NCBI RefSeq assembly: GCF_028561275.1
Contig: NZ_JAQQTF010000002.1
Coordinates: forward strand, 951,592-1,015,591
DNA length: 64,000 bases
DNA from: Aureisphaera galaxeae
GTDB taxonomy: Bacteria > Bacteroidota > Bacteroidia > Flavobacteriales > Flavobacteriaceae
Reading direction: 5' to 3'
The notes under the pieces are model-generated. The model saw only the letters and a program-made list of their open reading frames with translations. It was not told where the DNA came from and ran no database searches. Below are positions 63,601-64,000 of the stretch, piece after piece. Positions within the stretch are counted from its first letter, which is position 1, and every line of letters begins with the position of its first letter. The translations under genes were made by a program, and so were the position numbers.

Positions 63601-64000
63601 TTCCTTAGATCAAAGTGCCTTTACTTGTACCGACGTTGGATCGAATACCATTACGGTAACAGCCGATGACGGAAATGGAGGAGTTTCTATGTGTACTTCC
63701 ACTGTAACAGTAATAGGAGAAACGACTACTTATTCTGGTGGTTCTTGGGACAATGGACTTCCCGATGCCGGAAAGAATGCTAGGTTCAGTCAAAACTATA
63801 ACACCTCTAGTGGAAACGTTACCGCCTGTGCCTGTGAAGTAGATGCAGGGGTGACCGTAACCGTGGGTGCCGATGAATATTTGGACATTGAAGGAAATAT
63901 TACCGTGAATGGAACCTTGGTGGTGGAGCACCAGGGGAGCGTGGTGCAGACGGACGATTCGGCCGTGACCACCAACAACGGTACCATCAACGTGAACCTT
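60650..64000 (+). CDS. Giant M36 (fungalysin-like) metalloprotease, 3' part outside window
   Basis: 1117 codons are open from the ATG at 60650 to the window edge. The signal peptide is residues 1-28 (TAVAQ). An FTP propeptide region is about residues 65-120. The M36 domain spans about 260-600: HEFGHG at 451-456 with His451 and His455 as zinc ligands, and Glu479 in MGEGWSDYYALMY as the third. A short Ig-like segment follows (about 660-740), then a beta domain with IPIGFDFDFYSTTYTDFYIASNG (about 790-970) and an HYR-like segment. From about residue 1025 it enters the same cassette as its three neighbours (GSWDNGLPDAGKNA, VVEHQGSVVQT, NNGTINVNL). A T9SS sorting domain is expected beyond the edge but not visible. 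Confidence 0.9.
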   Translation, partial: MRLRTTLFSNPLLVSTLFCLLTITAVAQKKKQVQSSQPQVTLGEHAIVSKATTIEGQLEAYVSSNRLTTEDVQYVVTAQHVSRVSGTHHMYFRQAINGLEVQGTESSLHISRGGTVIKSNINFVKGISSRLINASASLNAEQAIRSVANQMNYAISDLAQLERRSNSDYIFNKAGISATPIPVRSMYYYKEGMGVYSIWELSVEELTSADWWNFLVDASNGQIIDQYNFTISCFEEGHNHDHKTEERPLFYTVENQPALTGDTYNVYPVPIETPNHGSRSSVTDPHDTTASPFGWHDTDGVAGDESNYTIGNNCDAYDDTSSTISGTGSGTDSERAYGGVGPALDFDYPLNLDVTVGDGSIDAAVTNLFYWTNICHDITYHYGFDEGSGNFQVNNYGNGGVAGDSVRSEAQDGSGTCNANFATPTDGGRGRMQMYVCGSRDGDLDNGVIVHEFGHGISTRLTGGAGNSGCLNNTEQMGEGWSDYYALMYTMEAGDAATDSRGIGTWLVGQGASGPGIRTHPYSTNFAVNPHTYADITSEAVPHGVGSVWCAMLWEMTWELIGDHGFSTDFYTVTGNVATDAGNVQALALVTEALKLQPCSPGFVDGRDAILQADVNIYGGANQCAIWDAFARRGLGNSADQGSSASRADGTEAFDLPPGTGSFTSSDDEVCITEGVMTLSGGSPSGGVYSGPGVTDDGNGSTFTFDPSVAGVGVATVNYNVVDSCSGGSATDYTDDITVTSGNPALTCNDVSVTLDAGGNATIEWTDVVSNFIPGGYVLSEANGNSLETFTGGATSVALGDDAGTSAIPIGFDFDFYSTTYTDFYIASNGFVSFDGTGMTGAASYTPTTLPTASAPNNMVAVVWDDLSPNQGGTIMYEVFGTAPNRKLVVEYLNVPHWTASPPSPNTVSAQLHLYETSNVVEVHLIDVQSDGGNRTLGLEDATGTTGITHPVTNLGNWTSGAYTITFTPEPDSMALNCGNSVTVSLDQSAFTCTDVGSNTITVTADDGNGGVSMCTSTVTVIGETTTYSGGSWDNGLPDAGKNARFSQNYNTSSGNVTACACEVDAGVTVTVGADEYLDIEGNITVNGTLVVEHQGSVVQTDDSAVTTNNGTINVNL
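63721..64000 (+). repeat. Shared C-terminal cassette, copy 4 (start only)
   Basis: The first ~93 residues of the cassette are present, aligning with copies 1-3 through VVEHQGSVVQT and NNGTINVNL. The last ~100 nt are visibly richer in G and C than the rest of this gene. Confidence 0.75.

Noticed and set aside
1..64000. Search for tRNA, rRNA, integrase or att-like junctions
   Set aside because: Nothing in the intergenic regions resembled tRNA or rRNA, and no mobile-element gene was recognised; the array at the right end shows duplication but no integration signature within the window.

Overview
The window comes from a member of the Flavobacteriaceae (Bacteroidota), most likely marine. The evidence is the promoter style (TTTG spaced 18-22 nt from TAnnTTTG), the absence of Shine-Dalgarno sites, secreted proteins ending in type IX secretion (T9SS) sorting domains, T9SS-linked genes (PorT-like, DUF5103 plug protein, a lipoprotein form of TamA), a short RpoD without region 1.1, and a complete Na+-translocating NADH:quinone reductase (nqrABCDEF). 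No rRNA, tRNA, CRISPR array, integrase, transposase or prophage gene was seen.

Layout. 1-4355: cut-off YpdA-like oxidoreductase, two paralogous NHL-propeller T9SS proteins and a membrane-anchored AraC regulator, all on the minus strand. 4512-6311: Crp/Fnr regulator, an unrecognised protein and a methyltransferase. 6319-8947: rpe, two short BLUF blue-light receptors and rpoD. 9239-13463: an HTH regulator facing an exported repeat protein across a palindromic operator, then a lipoprotein, an anti-sigma-like membrane protein and an ECF sigma factor. 13627-19342: pnp, rpsO, a lipoprotein, accD and fbaA. 19386-24122: tamL, a TrmH-family methyltransferase, a porT-like gene and ubiE. 24290-31411: trkA-trkH, cupin, OmpA-like protein, aminotransferase, desaturase and rsmG. 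31428-39053: a repeat-built T9SS protein, pruA, an NRDE/TANGO2 protein, a putative papain-like protein, apaG, a DUF3667 protein and the T9SS plug. 39247-45291: the nqr operon.

The most striking region is 45672-64000: four consecutive very large exported proteins on the plus strand. Their N-terminal heads are unrelated: a propeller-like head, a matrixin-type metzincin protease, an M4 thermolysin-like protease and an M36 fungalysin-like protease. The first three share a long tail made of a Calx-beta domain, an anchor-J-like domain, a Cys-containing beta domain, a WDG...WSP cassette of about 480 residues and a T9SS type A sorting domain. The fourth enters the same cassette just before the window ends. 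Promoter, ORF and terminator appear to have been duplicated as a unit. The second gene looks like a mosaic of its two neighbours. The array reads as a set of exchangeable catalytic heads on one secretion and surface tail, probably for extracellular protein degradation. That role is inferred.

The housekeeping genes (rpoD, rpsO, pnp, accD, fbaA, ubiE, rsmG, nqr) mark this as chromosomal core. The NHL pair, BLUF pair, repeat proteins and protease array are the accessory content.
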